The notes under the pieces: generated by a model
Seen by the model: the letters and a program-made list of their open reading frames with translations, nothing else
Told to the model about the DNA's origin: nothing
Database searches by the model: none
Shown here: positions 1 through 8,777 of the stretch, one piece after another
Position numbering within the stretch: position 1 is the first letter of the stretch
Layout of the letters: the number at the start of each line of letters is the position of its first letter
Source of the DNA: Sneathiella sedimenti
GTDB lineage: Bacteria > Pseudomonadota > Alphaproteobacteria > Sneathiellales > Sneathiellaceae
Direction of reading: 5' to 3'
DNA length: 64,000 nt
NCBI RefSeq assembly: GCF_017313765.1
Contig: NZ_JAFLNC010000001.1
Location: 496,001 to 560,000, forward strand
Program-made: the position numbers and the translations under genes

Positions 1-167
1 CGGAACAGACGGTGCTGGTTGAGAATGAGACGACGGGACGGACACGTCATTATGCGCCGGTTGAGCTTGAATTCAAGGCCACCGGAGGCGAGATTATTCC
101 TGTCCGCATAACCGGGACAGACGGCAAAAAAGTCTTTGCAGTACCCGCCGAGAATAGAGGCCAATGA
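1..167 (+). CDS. MtaB-like tRNA methylthiotransferase, C-terminal end (partial)
   Basis: This is the last 54 codons of a gene that enters from the left edge, read from base 3 and stopping at TGA 165-167. The translation contains a HYAPVEL stretch, then a segment ending in IIPVRITG. That resembles the TRAM-like C-terminus of radical-SAM methylthiotransferases of the MtaB/YqeV type, which modify N6-threonylcarbamoyladenosine-37 of ANN-decoding tRNAs. MtaB commonly sits directly before ftsY in Alphaproteobacteria, and here the stop overlaps the ftsY start (ATGA), which implies translational coupling. The radical-SAM core lies outside the window, so the family call rests on the tail and the context only. 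Confidence 0.6.
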   Translation, partial: EQTVLVENETTGRTRHYAPVELEFKATGGEIIPVRITGTDGKKVFAVPAENRGQ

Positions 168-1105
168 GCGACACAAAAGAAAAAAAGGGCTGGTTCAGCC
201 GCCTGCGCGACGGGCTCAAACGTTCCTCCACCGCGATTTCCGGCGGAATTACTGATATCTTCACCAAACGCAAGCTTGACGACGATGTCATCGAGGAATT
301 GGAGGAACTGCTCATCAGCGCGGACCTTGGCGTAACGACTTCCGCCAGAATTTCCGCCAATATTGCCAAGAACCGCTATGACAAGGAGATTGCGCCGGAG
401 GAAATCCGCGCAGCGCTTGCTGAGGAAGTTACGGCGATCCTCGATCCGGTGGCGGCTCCCTTTCTTCTTGATGAGAGCCGCAAGCCACATGTTGTTCTGG
501 TGGTCGGTGTCAATGGCTCCGGCAAGACAACGACGATCGGCAAGTTCGCCAAGCAATATCGCGCGGCGGGCAAAAAAGTGGTTCTTGCCGCTGGAGATAC
601 TTTCCGCGCAGCAGCGGTAGAGCAGCTTCAGATATGGGGCCAGCGGACCGGATGCGATGTCATCACCACGAAAGTTGGTGGCGACGCGGCGGGTCTGGCG
701 TTCAGCGCGCTTGAAAAAGCAAAGGCTGATGGCGCGGATTTGCTGCTGATCGATACCGCCGGAAGGTTGCAGAACAAATCCGACCTGATGGCCGAGCTTG
801 AAAAGGTCCTTCGGGTGATCAAGAAGCTTGATCCCGATGCCCCGCATTCCTGTCTTCTCGTACTTGATGCCACCACAGGACAGAATGCCCTGAACCAGGT
901 CGAAATTTTCGGCAAAATCTGTAACGTTACGGGACTGGTGATGACCAAGCTGGATGGGACTGCCCGCGGCGGCGTCCTTGTCGCGATCGCTGATCGCTTC
1001 GGGCTGCCTGTTCATGCCATCGGCGTTGGAGAAGGCGAAGATGATCTGCAACCCTTTGCCGCAAGTGATTTCGCGCGCGCCCTGTCAGGCGCCGGCGCCA
1101 ACTAG
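164..1105 (+). CDS. ftsY: Signal recognition particle receptor FtsY
   Basis: FtsY is the SRP receptor GTPase that delivers SRP-ribosome-nascent-chain complexes to the Sec translocon at the inner membrane. The 313-residue protein has a helical N domain (about residues 10-95) and a G domain with a P-loop GVNGSGKT at 115-122, DTFRAA near 145, DTAGR at 197-201 and TKLDGTARGG near 255. These are the signature motifs of SRP-type GTPases. The long acidic A domain of E. coli FtsY is missing and only a short basic-amphipathic stretch precedes the N domain, as is common in Alphaproteobacteria. The start ATG at 164 overlaps the upstream stop, and yciB follows after 16 bases. Confidence 0.97.
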   Translation: MSDTKEKKGWFSRLRDGLKRSSTAISGGITDIFTKRKLDDDVIEELEELLISADLGVTTSARISANIAKNRYDKEIAPEEIRAALAEEVTAILDPVAAPFLLDESRKPHVVLVVGVNGSGKTTTIGKFAKQYRAAGKKVVLAAGDTFRAAAVEQLQIWGQRTGCDVITTKVGGDAAGLAFSALEKAKADGADLLLIDTAGRLQNKSDLMAELEKVLRVIKKLDPDAPHSCLLVLDATTGQNALNQVEIFGKICNVTGLVMTKLDGTARGGVLVAIADRFGLPVHAIGVGEGEDDLQPFAASDFARALSGAGAN

Positions 1106-1121
1106 GAAGGACACCATAAGG

Positions 1122-1697
1122 ATGGCGACTGGAAAAGATATGCAGAAAGGATTGAAGCCGGCAACAGAACTCGGCCCGATTCTTGTCTTCTTTGCCGCCT
1201 ATTATTTCGGCGACCTCTTTATTGCAACCGGCGCCATCATGATCACAACGCTGATCGCGCTAGCCATCTCCTATTACTATACCCGCAGCCTTCCCATGAT
1301 GCCGCTGGTCACCGCGATCGTTGTCATGGTTTTTGGCGGGCTGACCCTCTATCTGAACGATGAAACCTTCATCAAGATGAAGCCGACGATCATCTATGCC
1401 ATTTTTTCGGTCATCCTGTTCGCCGGTCTCCTGCTCGGAAAATCCTTTGTTAAAATCCTGTTTGATAATTTCTGGAACCTGGATGATAACGGCTGGAAGA
1501 AGCTGACGGTGCGTCTCGCTGCCTTTTTCCTTCTCATGGCCGTCGCCAATGAGATCGTCTGGCGCAATTTTTCGACGGAACTATGGGTGAATATCAAGGT
1601 GTTTGGCTTCACCGCCGCGACCTTCCTCTTTTTCATCTCCCAGGTCCCGTTGATCACGCGCCATATGAAACAGGAAAAACCTCACACGGACGCATGA
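1122..1697 (+). CDS. yciB: Septation protein A / inner-membrane-spanning protein YciB
   Basis: A 191-residue polytopic inner-membrane protein of the YciB/IspZ (intracellular septation protein A) family, linked in enterics to cell-envelope synthesis and division. After a short soluble start (LKPATELGPILVFF, typical of the family) come about five to six hydrophobic helices. The open frame extends upstream to 954 inside ftsY, but ATG 1122 follows an AGGAAGGA ribosome site at about 1104-1111 and gives the family length, so I chose it. ATG 1140 is an alternative. It lies 16 bases after ftsY and its stop overlaps the next start (ATGA at 1694-1697), so the genes are probably co-transcribed. Confidence 0.9.
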   Translation: MATGKDMQKGLKPATELGPILVFFAAYYFGDLFIATGAIMITTLIALAISYYYTRSLPMMPLVTAIVVMVFGGLTLYLNDETFIKMKPTIIYAIFSVILFAGLLLGKSFVKILFDNFWNLDDNGWKKLTVRLAAFFLLMAVANEIVWRNFSTELWVNIKVFGFTAATFLFFISQVPLITRHMKQEKPHTDA

Positions 1698-2542
1698 CAC
1701 TCCGCTATTTTCCACTCGACGGCTCTGATTTCCGCCTGACCATGGGCTTGCAGGCATTAAGGGATCGCTCCTTCCTTGATATCGATGAGCATTATGAGAA
1801 TGATATCGCTGAGAAGCGCCGCCTTCTGGTGAAACATCGCGATCTGGTCTATTCCGACACGGAAGGCACGCAGGCTGCGCAAGAGAAAATCCACCATCTG
1901 GTTAGGCATGAACTCGCGGCAAAACATCCGGAAATAGCCCCCTCAACGGAACCGCAGGTCGAAGAGAGCCCACTCGTCCGGGCGGCGCTGCTGATACAGG
2001 AAGACCTCGTCCTAATGCGCGAATCTTCTGACGGCTATGTTCTTGCGGCTGCCTGTGTTTGCTTTCCGACGGGCTGGAATCTGATTGAGAAAGCCGGCCA
2101 GACCATAAAGTTCATCCACCAGCCTGTCCCCGGGTTAAATGACCGGCTGGGAAGCCCCATAGACCGGTTCTTCCGAAACCTGAAATCCTCCAAGAGGGTC
2201 GAAAGATTCAATTGGGGACTTTATGACAGCAGCGAGCTTTTCCAGCCCGGCTGGTGGCGCAGCAACCGACCTGTCGACATGTCAATATCGGCGAAAACCG
2301 TCGGCGAGAAGATATTCTTCCGCGTCGAACGCCAGACCCTGCAGAGGCTGCACGATAGCAAAGACATCCTCTTCACGATCCGGATATTCCACAACAGCCT
2401 CGCGGAGATTTGTGGCAATAAAGATCGTGCCGAACGGCTTCTCCATGGACTGCAGACAATGGACCCTCACATGCGTGCGTATAAATCGCTACCACGCTAT
2501 GAGAAGCTCATAATGGACTATCTTGGGCGAGCGCTGGTCTAG
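1694..2542 (+). CDS. DUF3445 family, haem-dependent oxidative N-demethylase-like protein
   Basis: A 282-residue soluble protein of the DUF3445 family, whose characterised relative is the alpha subunit of haem-dependent oxidative N-demethylase (HODM). Recognisable segments are EDLVLM, the FPTGW motif near residue 120 followed by KAGQ and IHQPVP (the family core), then a WGLYDSSELFQP block and a C-terminal helical region ending in YLGRALV. The substrate is unknown here: no beta/gamma HODM subunits or aminomethyl-folate genes lie nearby. ATG 1694 overlaps the yciB stop. The gene converges with the DUF4197 gene, and both stop codons lie in the same CTAG palindrome (2539-2542). Confidence 0.8.
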   Translation: MTLRYFPLDGSDFRLTMGLQALRDRSFLDIDEHYENDIAEKRRLLVKHRDLVYSDTEGTQAAQEKIHHLVRHELAAKHPEIAPSTEPQVEESPLVRAALLIQEDLVLMRESSDGYVLAAACVCFPTGWNLIEKAGQTIKFIHQPVPGLNDRLGSPIDRFFRNLKSSKRVERFNWGLYDSSELFQPGWWRSNRPVDMSISAKTVGEKIFFRVERQTLQRLHDSKDILFTIRIFHNSLAEICGNKDRAERLLHGLQTMDPHMRAYKSLPRYEKLIMDYLGRALV

Positions 2543-3297
2543 TTACCAAACACTGTTGTCAGAATTTCCGTCGTCCGCTTCACCGGATCAGTGCGAATGG
2601 CCGCCTCTTCCTTGGCGAGATAATAAAACAGGCCTTCCAGCGTCATTTCCGTCGCATGGCCGGTCAGGTCAGACCTGATGTCCGGCACGAGAGGGTAGCT
2701 TTTATATTGTGAAACAAGATTGTCATAGGCAGTAAACGCCCCCACATCCTGCAACGACTGTTCAATAATCGGGCGAACCGTTTCTGTCAGGTCCGCCGTT
2801 GAAACCTTGCGAAAATACTGCGTCGCGGCGTCGTCCGGACCGTTGTATATCTCCCGAGCGTCGTCAAGCGTCATTTCGGAAATGGCAGCGTAGATAATTT
2901 CCTTTGTTTTGGGTGCGGCGGCTTCAGCGCCCCGGTTTAGTCGTTCCTCTACCTCGTCGGCCATGCCGGAGAGGCCAAACTTCTTCAACAAAGATTGAGC
3001 TTGTTGCATTTTTTCGGGCAGCGGAATATGGATTGCGGGATCGGCGTAATAGCCGTCTGTCGTTCCAATCTGCCCAACCACAGTTTCCGTGCCAACTCTC
3101 AAGGCCTCTTTCAAGCCGTCAGTGATTTGACCCGTCGATAGATTACTAGCTGCACTGCTACCTGCCCCGCCTGATCCTGAGGACGTCGTATCGGTAATCG
3201 TTTTTTGCAGCTTGTCCAGCAACCCCGCCTGCAGGTTCGTCGAACCGGCGAACGTCAAAGCGACCCCCATCGCCACGACTGCTATTGTTTTGTTCAT
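2539..3297 (-). CDS. DUF4197 domain-containing exported protein
   Basis: A 252-residue protein with an N-terminal Sec signal peptide (residues 1 to about 24, MNKTIAVVAMGVALTF with a cleavage region near LQAG), so it is predicted to be periplasmic or envelope-associated. The remainder is a helical DUF4197 domain: an NLSTGQITDGLKEALRVG start, IPLPEKM, a DAREIYNG segment and a YLAKEEAAIR-DP end, all diagnostic of the family. No biochemical role is known to me for DUF4197. There is a Ser/Gly-rich linker around residues 38-50. It is single-copy, convergent with the upstream DUF3445 gene and 24 bases from the NUDIX gene transcribed in the same direction. Confidence 0.85.
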   Translation of the reverse strand: MNKTIAVVAMGVALTFAGSTNLQAGLLDKLQKTITDTTSSGSGGAGSSAASNLSTGQITDGLKEALRVGTETVVGQIGTTDGYYADPAIHIPLPEKMQQAQSLLKKFGLSGMADEVEERLNRGAEAAAPKTKEIIYAAISEMTLDDAREIYNGPDDAATQYFRKVSTADLTETVRPIIEQSLQDVGAFTAYDNLVSQYKSYPLVPDIRSDLTGHATEMTLEGLFYYLAKEEAAIRTDPVKRTTEILTTVFGN

Positions 3298-3321
3298 GAT
3301 AGAAATCCTCCAATAAGTCTG

Positions 3322-3885
3322 TTAGCGACGCAAAATTTGATACGATTTTTCAAGCATTTCCCCGCTCGCATTTGCAAAAGGCGCGAAATAATCCTCGTCC
3401 TTAATCTGCATATACTGATGTAGGGCCCAATAAACAGTAGGAAAGGCCAGATCTTCCCAGGGGATATTCTCCCACTCAAAAAGGCGTACCTCCAATGATT
3501 CCGGTCCGGCGGAAAATTCCGGGCGATCCAGCTCTGCCCGGTACATGATCTGAACCTGGCTTATGTGGGTCACGCTATAGAGGGCGAGAAGATCGCGTAT
3601 ACGGATGTTGGCATTTGCTTCTTCAAACGCCTCGCGCACTGCGCCGTCGGCAGTGGTCTCGTTCTGCTCGAGATATCCTGCCGGCAACGTCCAGTAACCT
3701 TTGCGCGGGTTGATCGCCCGCCTGCACAGCAAGAATTTTTCTTCAAAGGTAACAACTGAGCCAACAACAATTTTGGGATTGTCATAATGTATCCAGCCAC
3801 AGTCGGCGCACACATGGCGCTCCATGTTATCCCCGTCGGGTATCTTTCGCTCAAAAGCGTAATCGTCTGGGTTTGGTGTCGACAC
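3322..3885 (-). CDS. NUDIX hydrolase with N-terminal CxxC
   Basis: A 187-residue NUDIX hydrolase. It opens with a short CADCG pair (Cys26, Cys29) followed by HYDNPKIVVG, the arrangement seen in NUDIX proteins with a small zinc-ribbon-like start. The NUDIX box runs from about residue 70 to 92: Gly70, Glu76, Arg84-Glu85, Glu88-Glu89. The final glycine of the usual EExG signature is Asn91. Members hydrolyse nucleoside diphosphates linked to another moiety (ADP-ribose, NADH and similar); the substrate cannot be read from sequence. The gene ends 25 bases before the DUF4197 start and lies 37 bases downstream of ccmI on the same strand, so it may be a read-through tail of the ccm operon. Confidence 0.85.
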   Translation of the reverse strand: MSTPNPDDYAFERKIPDGDNMERHVCADCGWIHYDNPKIVVGSVVTFEEKFLLCRRAINPRKGYWTLPAGYLEQNETTADGAVREAFEEANANIRIRDLLALYSVTHISQVQIMYRAELDRPEFSAGPESLEVRLFEWENIPWEDLAFPTVYWALHQYMQIKDEDYFAPFANASGEMLEKSYQILRR

Positions 3886-3922
3886 AGCGTGACTTCACTC
3901 CATCCATAAAAGAGTAACGGTA

Positions 3923-5311
3923 TCAATTTTTACCGGTAACGGAAAGGCTCTTTATCGCCTCCTTAGCGGCGGTATTTACAGGTGTTCCTGTCTCGGTCAC
4001 AGCCTCAAGCCGGGTCCAAAGCTCAACCGCCTTCTCGTTATTCCCTTCCGCTGCTTCCGCAACTCCAAGATACCATAGAGCCTGGGGATGGTTAGGGTTT
4101 TGCTCGCGGATGATACGGTAGAGTTCAACGGCGGAAGCCGGCGGGACACCCGAATTGCCGGCCGCCTGAATCCGGGAAAACGCCTCAGCCTGGAGAGCAG
4201 CAAGACTGTCAGGTTTCAAGCTGCGTGCCTTGCGATAGGCCTCCGCTGATTTTTCGTAATTCTGAAGCGTGCCATAGGCTTGCCCAAGCCGCATGAGCCC
4301 CTCATATTCGGGTGTCTCCTCCATGCGCGTGGCCAGCCTGTTCACCATCTCGGCGATCATTTCCTGCCGGTCTTCTGCAGACATCGCGGCCGCAGCGGCA
4401 ATATCCTCGGAACTTGGTCCTGACGTTTCAGAAGATGCCTTTTTGCGTTCGAAAAGATCGCCCGTATCGGTACCGGTTTGTTCTGCTGTTTGTTCAATGC
4501 GACTCGCCAGAACCGGCATATAGGGAGCGTCCGCCGGGCTCTCTTCATAAAGTGCAATCCATTTTTCCAGCGCACCCGATGTGTCCCCTTGCTGCGCATC
4601 GCGAACCGCTAGGTAATAGCGGGCGCCTGGATTACTGGGGTCAATCGCGATCGCCTTCTCGAATGCATCTTCTGCATTGGGCGTGATTTTCCCCTCTGCC
4701 GCAAAATAGTAATTTTCCCCTGCGCCAACAAATAGTGCCGCCGCATTAGGCGCCAGCAGGGTCGCCTTCATGTAGGTTTCCGCAGCTTCATCATACCTTT
4801 CCAGGCGACTCAATGTCCGTGCAAGCAGAACCCATCCCTCCAGATTATCCGGCTGGGCCTTCAATGCATCGACAAGTCGCTGAATCAGGGAAGCGACATC
4901 CTGTGTTTCAAGGGCAGCCCGCTCCGCCTCGATATTCCGTGCCATCAGGGGACGGGCCGGTGTATCCGGGGAGCCGAGGTCAGCGTATAGCGCAAAAGAA
5001 ATTGCCGGAACTGCAACTGCAAGCGTTATGGCAATTGGCCACCCAGCCTTGTGCCCTGAAGAGAGGGAGTTTTTTCCACTCGCACGATCCATTCGGAGCA
5101 TACGCCGCTTGATTTCCGTTTCCATAGCCTCAGCCTCGGACTGGCTCATGACACCGCGAGCCACATCGGAGGCAAGTTCATCGAGCTGTTGCCTGTAGAC
5201 TTCAAGCCCCTGGTCCGCATGATCGCGCAAGCGTCCGCCCGTCCGCAGGAAAGGCCAGACGAGAATAGCAATCGCCAACAATAGAACTACAGAAAAGACG
5301 ATCCAAATCAT
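3923..5311 (-). CDS. ccmI: Cytochrome c maturation protein CcmI (TPR apocytochrome chaperone)
   Basis: CcmI binds the C-terminus of apocytochrome c and presents it to the CcmFH haem ligase. The 462-residue protein begins with a membrane helix (about residues 1-22), a cytoplasmic helical segment with GLEVYRQQLDEL near 37, a second membrane helix near 92-112, and then a long periplasmic TPR region (about 150-460) with repeats such as LEGWVLLARTLSRLERYDEA and PQALWYLGVAEAAEGN. This two-helix plus TPR layout is that of alphaproteobacterial CcmI. It overlaps ccmH by four bases (ATGA) and is the last gene of the ccm operon. Confidence 0.93.
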   Translation of the reverse strand: MIWIVFSVVLLLAIAILVWPFLRTGGRLRDHADQGLEVYRQQLDELASDVARGVMSQSEAEAMETEIKRRMLRMDRASGKNSLSSGHKAGWPIAITLAVAVPAISFALYADLGSPDTPARPLMARNIEAERAALETQDVASLIQRLVDALKAQPDNLEGWVLLARTLSRLERYDEAAETYMKATLLAPNAAALFVGAGENYYFAAEGKITPNAEDAFEKAIAIDPSNPGARYYLAVRDAQQGDTSGALEKWIALYEESPADAPYMPVLASRIEQTAEQTGTDTGDLFERKKASSETSGPSSEDIAAAAAMSAEDRQEMIAEMVNRLATRMEETPEYEGLMRLGQAYGTLQNYEKSAEAYRKARSLKPDSLAALQAEAFSRIQAAGNSGVPPASAVELYRIIREQNPNHPQALWYLGVAEAAEGNNEKAVELWTRLEAVTETGTPVNTAAKEAIKSLSVTGKN

Positions 5312-5805
5312 GAATTCTGTCCGGTCTCATCTGATTTTAGTAACCGGTTGACTTCCGCCTCTTCCGTTGTGGAAAGCTTGGTGCGCGATTCATCTTCCAC
5401 AAGGCGGTTACGACCTCGCAGAAAAACAACCATTGCAAAAGCACCAAGAATGAAAATTACAGCAGGGCCAAGCCAGAGAAAAACGGTGCTTATTTTAAAG
5501 GGTGGATTGAGAAGAACCCAATCCCCATAACGATCGACAAGGAAGCCCCGAACCTCCTCATCAGATTCCCCAAGCGCAATCCGTTCCCTGACAATCTGGC
5601 GGAGATCTTTCGCCAATTCCGCGTTGCTGTCGAGGATGGACTGATTCTGGCAAACCAGGCAGCGTATTTCGGCTGATATTTCCAGCGCCCGTGCCTCCAA
5701 GACCGGATCCTTGAGTTTCTCCTCAATAAATACAGCCGTGGCCGAAAGAACGAGGAATGGCGCGAGCAGCATGGACAGCATCAACAGGCGAAAAGATGAT
5801 TTCAC
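5308..5805 (-). CDS. ccmH: Cytochrome c maturation protein CcmH (CcmL-type thiol oxidoreductase)
   Basis: CcmH keeps the apocytochrome CXXCH cysteines reduced at the site of haem attachment. The 165-residue protein has a signal/anchor segment at 1-25, the diagnostic RCLVC motif (Cys49, Cys52) in the CcmH/CcmL helical domain, and a second membrane helix around 105-127 with a short cytoplasmic tail. The TPR half found fused in E. coli CcmH is encoded separately here as ccmI. Start and stop codons overlap ccmG and ccmI respectively as ATGA, giving tight translational coupling. Confidence 0.95.
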   Translation of the reverse strand: MKSSFRLLMLSMLLAPFLVLSATAVFIEEKLKDPVLEARALEISAEIRCLVCQNQSILDSNAELAKDLRQIVRERIALGESDEEVRGFLVDRYGDWVLLNPPFKISTVFLWLGPAVIFILGAFAMVVFLRGRNRLVEDESRTKLSTTEEAEVNRLLKSDETGQNS

Positions 5806-6335
5806 GACCCGGCCTCATTCAAAAGTGGGCGGATACGGCTTTCGAACATATCCGGACTGACCGGACCAATAATTTTATCGAGGATTTTACCATCCGGGCT
5901 GATGACAAATGTTTCGGGAACGCCATAAACACCAAAATCGATCCCAACCCGACCTTTCAGGTCCATACCCGTACGCTTATAGGGATTTCCGTGACGGGCC
6001 AGCCATTTGGCGGCCCCGTCTGGCGTATCCTTGTAATTCAGGCCAAAGATATCAACCGTATCCTGCGCCTTCAGCTCCATAAAAAAGGGATGTTCAGCCA
6101 TACAGGCCACACACCAGGACGCGAAAACATTCAGCAAAATTACCTTGCCTGTCGCAAGATCTTCTTGCGCCAACCCCGGCCCATAACCAGGAACCGGTTC
6201 CAGCGAAAATTCTGGAGCCGGCTTGCTTACGAACTCGGTCGGTATTTCCGTCGGGTTTAGGTTGAAGAGTGCGTACCACATCATGGCGGCAATACCGACA
6301 AAGGTCACAACAGGGATCAGGAACCGTATCCGCAT
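5802..6335 (-). CDS. ccmG: Thiol:disulfide interchange protein CcmG (DsbE)
   Basis: A periplasmic thioredoxin-fold reductant that passes electrons from CcdA/DsbD to CcmH and apocytochrome c. The 177-residue protein has an N-terminal membrane anchor (residues 1-22), a PEFSLEPVPG start of the Redoxin domain, and the active site WCVAC (Cys75, Cys78), followed by GVYGVPETFVI, the cis-proline loop with the family GVPET signature. The open frame continues upstream to 6425, but ATG 6335 has an AAGGATAGG ribosome site and lies four bases after the ccmF stop. The active-site VA dipeptide differs from the more common PT or EP. Confidence 0.95.
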   Translation of the reverse strand: MRIRFLIPVVTFVGIAAMMWYALFNLNPTEIPTEFVSKPAPEFSLEPVPGYGPGLAQEDLATGKVILLNVFASWCVACMAEHPFFMELKAQDTVDIFGLNYKDTPDGAAKWLARHGNPYKRTGMDLKGRVGIDFGVYGVPETFVISPDGKILDKIIGPVSPDMFESRIRPLLNEAGS

Positions 6336-6339
6336 TTTC

Positions 6340-8337
6340 CTATCCTTTCGCGCCTGACAGGCTTTCAGTGGCAGCCTCCTGCTGACGCGCCCGCCGCGCC
6401 GCGCCAAGCCGCAGCCGCCTGTCACTCAGGCTCAACGCGCCACCGAGGAACATGACAAAGGCACCGATCCAGATCCAGGAGATAAAGGGCTTGTGATAAA
6501 TCCTCACCGCGTAGCCGCCCTTGCCATCTTCTTCCCCAATGACCGCGTAGAGGTCCGCACTCAGCATCGGGCGTATAGCGGCTTCGGTCGTTTCCATGGG
6601 CGGATCGCTATAGCGCCGCTGTTCCGGATACAGATAGACACCCTTTTCGATTCCCGTTGATGCGAGAAAAGTACCGCGCACCGCATCATAGTTAGGCCCG
6701 GCAACCGTTTCTGCCCCGTCAAACCTGAAATCATACCCGCCGACAGACACAATTTCTCCTGGTCGCATCACGCCAAGATGTTCCGTTTGCCAGGTTTCCG
6801 AGGCCGTTATCCCCAAGATAACCAGAGCGACGCCAATATGCGCGACCGTCATGCCATGAGCGCTTCTCGGAAGCTGGGTCATCCGCCGCCAACTGGCCGA
6901 CAAAGGACCGCGAAACAATTTTATTCTTTCCGTCCACTCAAGCAGCGATCCAATGACAAGCCACCCAAACAGGCCTAGGCCGACAAGCGCCATAATTGGC
7001 GTATCCGTCTGCTGCCACCAGATTACGCCGACGAGCAGGAGCGAAAGCAACAGCGCGAACTTAAGACGCGATACCACGCCCGCAAGATCCCCCCGCTTCC
7101 AGGCGAGAAAGGGTCCGAAGGCCATGGCAATTATGAGCGGGATCGCGAGGGGAATGAAGGTGGCCTCAAAATACGGCGGTCCAACTGAAACCTTGGCGCC
7201 GGTAATGGCATCCAGAAAAATCGGGTAAAGTGTCCCAAGCAATATGGTTGCTGTCGCGGTAGAGAGAAGCAGGTTATTGAGAACCAGTGCCCCCTCCCGA
7301 CTGATCGGCGCGAAAAGGCCTCCGCCCTTCATCATCGGCGCGCGAATTCCGTACAGCAGCAAGGATCCACCAATTACGACAATCAGGAACATCAGGATAA
7401 AGACACCCCGCGCCGGATCGGTGGCAAAGGCATGAACGGAATTAAGTACGCCGGAACGAACCAGGAAAGTGCCCAACAGACTCAGGCTAAAGGCAACAAT
7501 CGCCAGCAATATGGTCCAATTTTTCAGGGCATCCCGCTTTTCAACAACAATGGCGGAATGCAAAAGTGCCGTTGCCGCCAGCCAGGGCATAAAGGAGGCG
7601 TTCTCAACGGGGTCCCAGAACCACCAGCCGCCCCAGCCGAGTTCATAATAAGCCCACCACGATCCCAGAGCTATTCCGATTGTCAAAAACCCCCAGGCCG
7701 CCAGTGTCCATGGACGCACCCATCTGGCCCAGGCTGGATCAACCTTCCCTTCAATCAGTGCAGCAATGGCGAAGGAGAAGGTTATGGATAGCCCGACATA
7801 GCCGAGGTAAAGAAACGGGGGGTGGAAGGCAAGACCGGGATCCTGCAGAAGCGGATTAAGGCCACTCCCGTCAAGCGGGGCAGGATCGATCCGCTCAAAC
7901 GGGTTAGACGTAAACAGGATGAACATCAGAAACCCAACACCGACAAGGCCCTGGACGGAAAGCACGCGCGCTTTCAGGCTATCCGGCAGGTTGCGGCCAA
8001 AAACAGCAACAGCGAGGCCAAAAAGAGCCAATATCCAGCTCCAGAGCAGGAGTGACCCTTCATGGTTACCCCAGACACCGCTTATCTTGTAGAGCATGGG
8101 CTTCAGAGAATGGGAATTGTTCGCCACGTTGAGAATTGAAAAATCACTGGTGATATACCCGACAGTCAGGCAAATGAAAGCAGCGGTAATAGCGGCGAAC
8201 TGAACGAAAGCAGCATTATTCGCGAACCGCATCATGGGCTGGCTGTTCCGTGCGGCGCCGATTAGCGGAAAGACACCCTGAAATATCGCCGTTATGAGTG
8301 CCAATATAAGAACAAACTGACCAATTTCCGCGACCAT
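6340..8337 (-). CDS. ccmF: Haem lyase CcmF (cytochrome c-type biogenesis)
   Basis: CcmF is the core of the system I haem ligase: it reduces and receives haem from holo-CcmE and attaches it to apocytochrome c in the periplasm. The 665-residue integral membrane protein shows the periplasmic WWD domain at about 235-252 (WGGWWFWDPVENASFMPW), conserved histidines in HPPFLYLGYVG (near 172) and around the helices, and about 14-15 hydrophobic helices. The length matches the family (about 650). Its start shares one base with the ccmE stop (TGATG). Confidence 0.97.
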   Translation of the reverse strand: MVAEIGQFVLILALITAIFQGVFPLIGAARNSQPMMRFANNAAFVQFAAITAAFICLTVGYITSDFSILNVANNSHSLKPMLYKISGVWGNHEGSLLLWSWILALFGLAVAVFGRNLPDSLKARVLSVQGLVGVGFLMFILFTSNPFERIDPAPLDGSGLNPLLQDPGLAFHPPFLYLGYVGLSITFSFAIAALIEGKVDPAWARWVRPWTLAAWGFLTIGIALGSWWAYYELGWGGWWFWDPVENASFMPWLAATALLHSAIVVEKRDALKNWTILLAIVAFSLSLLGTFLVRSGVLNSVHAFATDPARGVFILMFLIVVIGGSLLLYGIRAPMMKGGGLFAPISREGALVLNNLLLSTATATILLGTLYPIFLDAITGAKVSVGPPYFEATFIPLAIPLIIAMAFGPFLAWKRGDLAGVVSRLKFALLLSLLLVGVIWWQQTDTPIMALVGLGLFGWLVIGSLLEWTERIKLFRGPLSASWRRMTQLPRSAHGMTVAHIGVALVILGITASETWQTEHLGVMRPGEIVSVGGYDFRFDGAETVAGPNYDAVRGTFLASTGIEKGVYLYPEQRRYSDPPMETTEAAIRPMLSADLYAVIGEEDGKGGYAVRIYHKPFISWIWIGAFVMFLGGALSLSDRRLRLGAARRARQQEAATESLSGAKG

Positions 8338-8777
8338 CAGTTGTCACCCTCCGGCTTCCATTGTCCGGCTTTTTTGAGCGCGTCCGCCACTTCCGGCGGC
8401 ATGTAATTCTCATCATGCTTGGCAAGAACATTGGTCGCGACAAAGACACCATCTTCGGTGAATGACCCTTCCGCGACAACGCCCTGGCCTTCACGGAACA
8501 GGTCAGGGAGCAACCCTTCAAAAGTAACCGGCACCGCCTTGTTCAAATCGGTTACATTAAACCGGGTCACGACCCCATTTTTCTCGACACTGCCTTCTTC
8601 AACGAGTCCGCCCAGACGAAAATTCCTTCCGGCAGGGATTGGTTTCTCGACAAGGTCAGAGGGGCTTCGGAAGAATACAAGGCTATCCTCAAAGGATGTC
8701 AGCACAAGTGCCGCCGCGATCCCAAGAACGCTCATTCCCGCAAGAACGAAATATAATCGCCGCTTTTTCCGGGTCAT
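8337..8777 (-). CDS. ccmE: Haem chaperone CcmE
   Basis: CcmE covalently binds haem in the periplasm and carries it from CcmC to CcmF. The 146-residue protein has an N-terminal membrane anchor (about 8-28), an OB-fold body with RLGGLVEEGSV and the haem-binding motif HDENY with His121 and Tyr125, followed by MPPEV and a flexible tail. This is the His-type CcmE, not the Cys variant. It overlaps ccmD by ATGA (8774-8777). Confidence 0.96.
   Translation of the reverse strand: MTRKKRRLYFVLAGMSVLGIAAALVLTSFEDSLVFFRSPSDLVEKPIPAGRNFRLGGLVEEGSVEKNGVVTRFNVTDLNKAVPVTFEGLLPDLFREGQGVVAEGSFTEDGVFVATNVLAKHDENYMPPEVADALKKAGQWKPEGDN

Noticed and set aside
50-1051. Long open frame (about 330 codons) on the minus strand across ftsY
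   Set aside because: It is antisense to a certain gene, has no family features and results from GC-rich third positions of ftsY.
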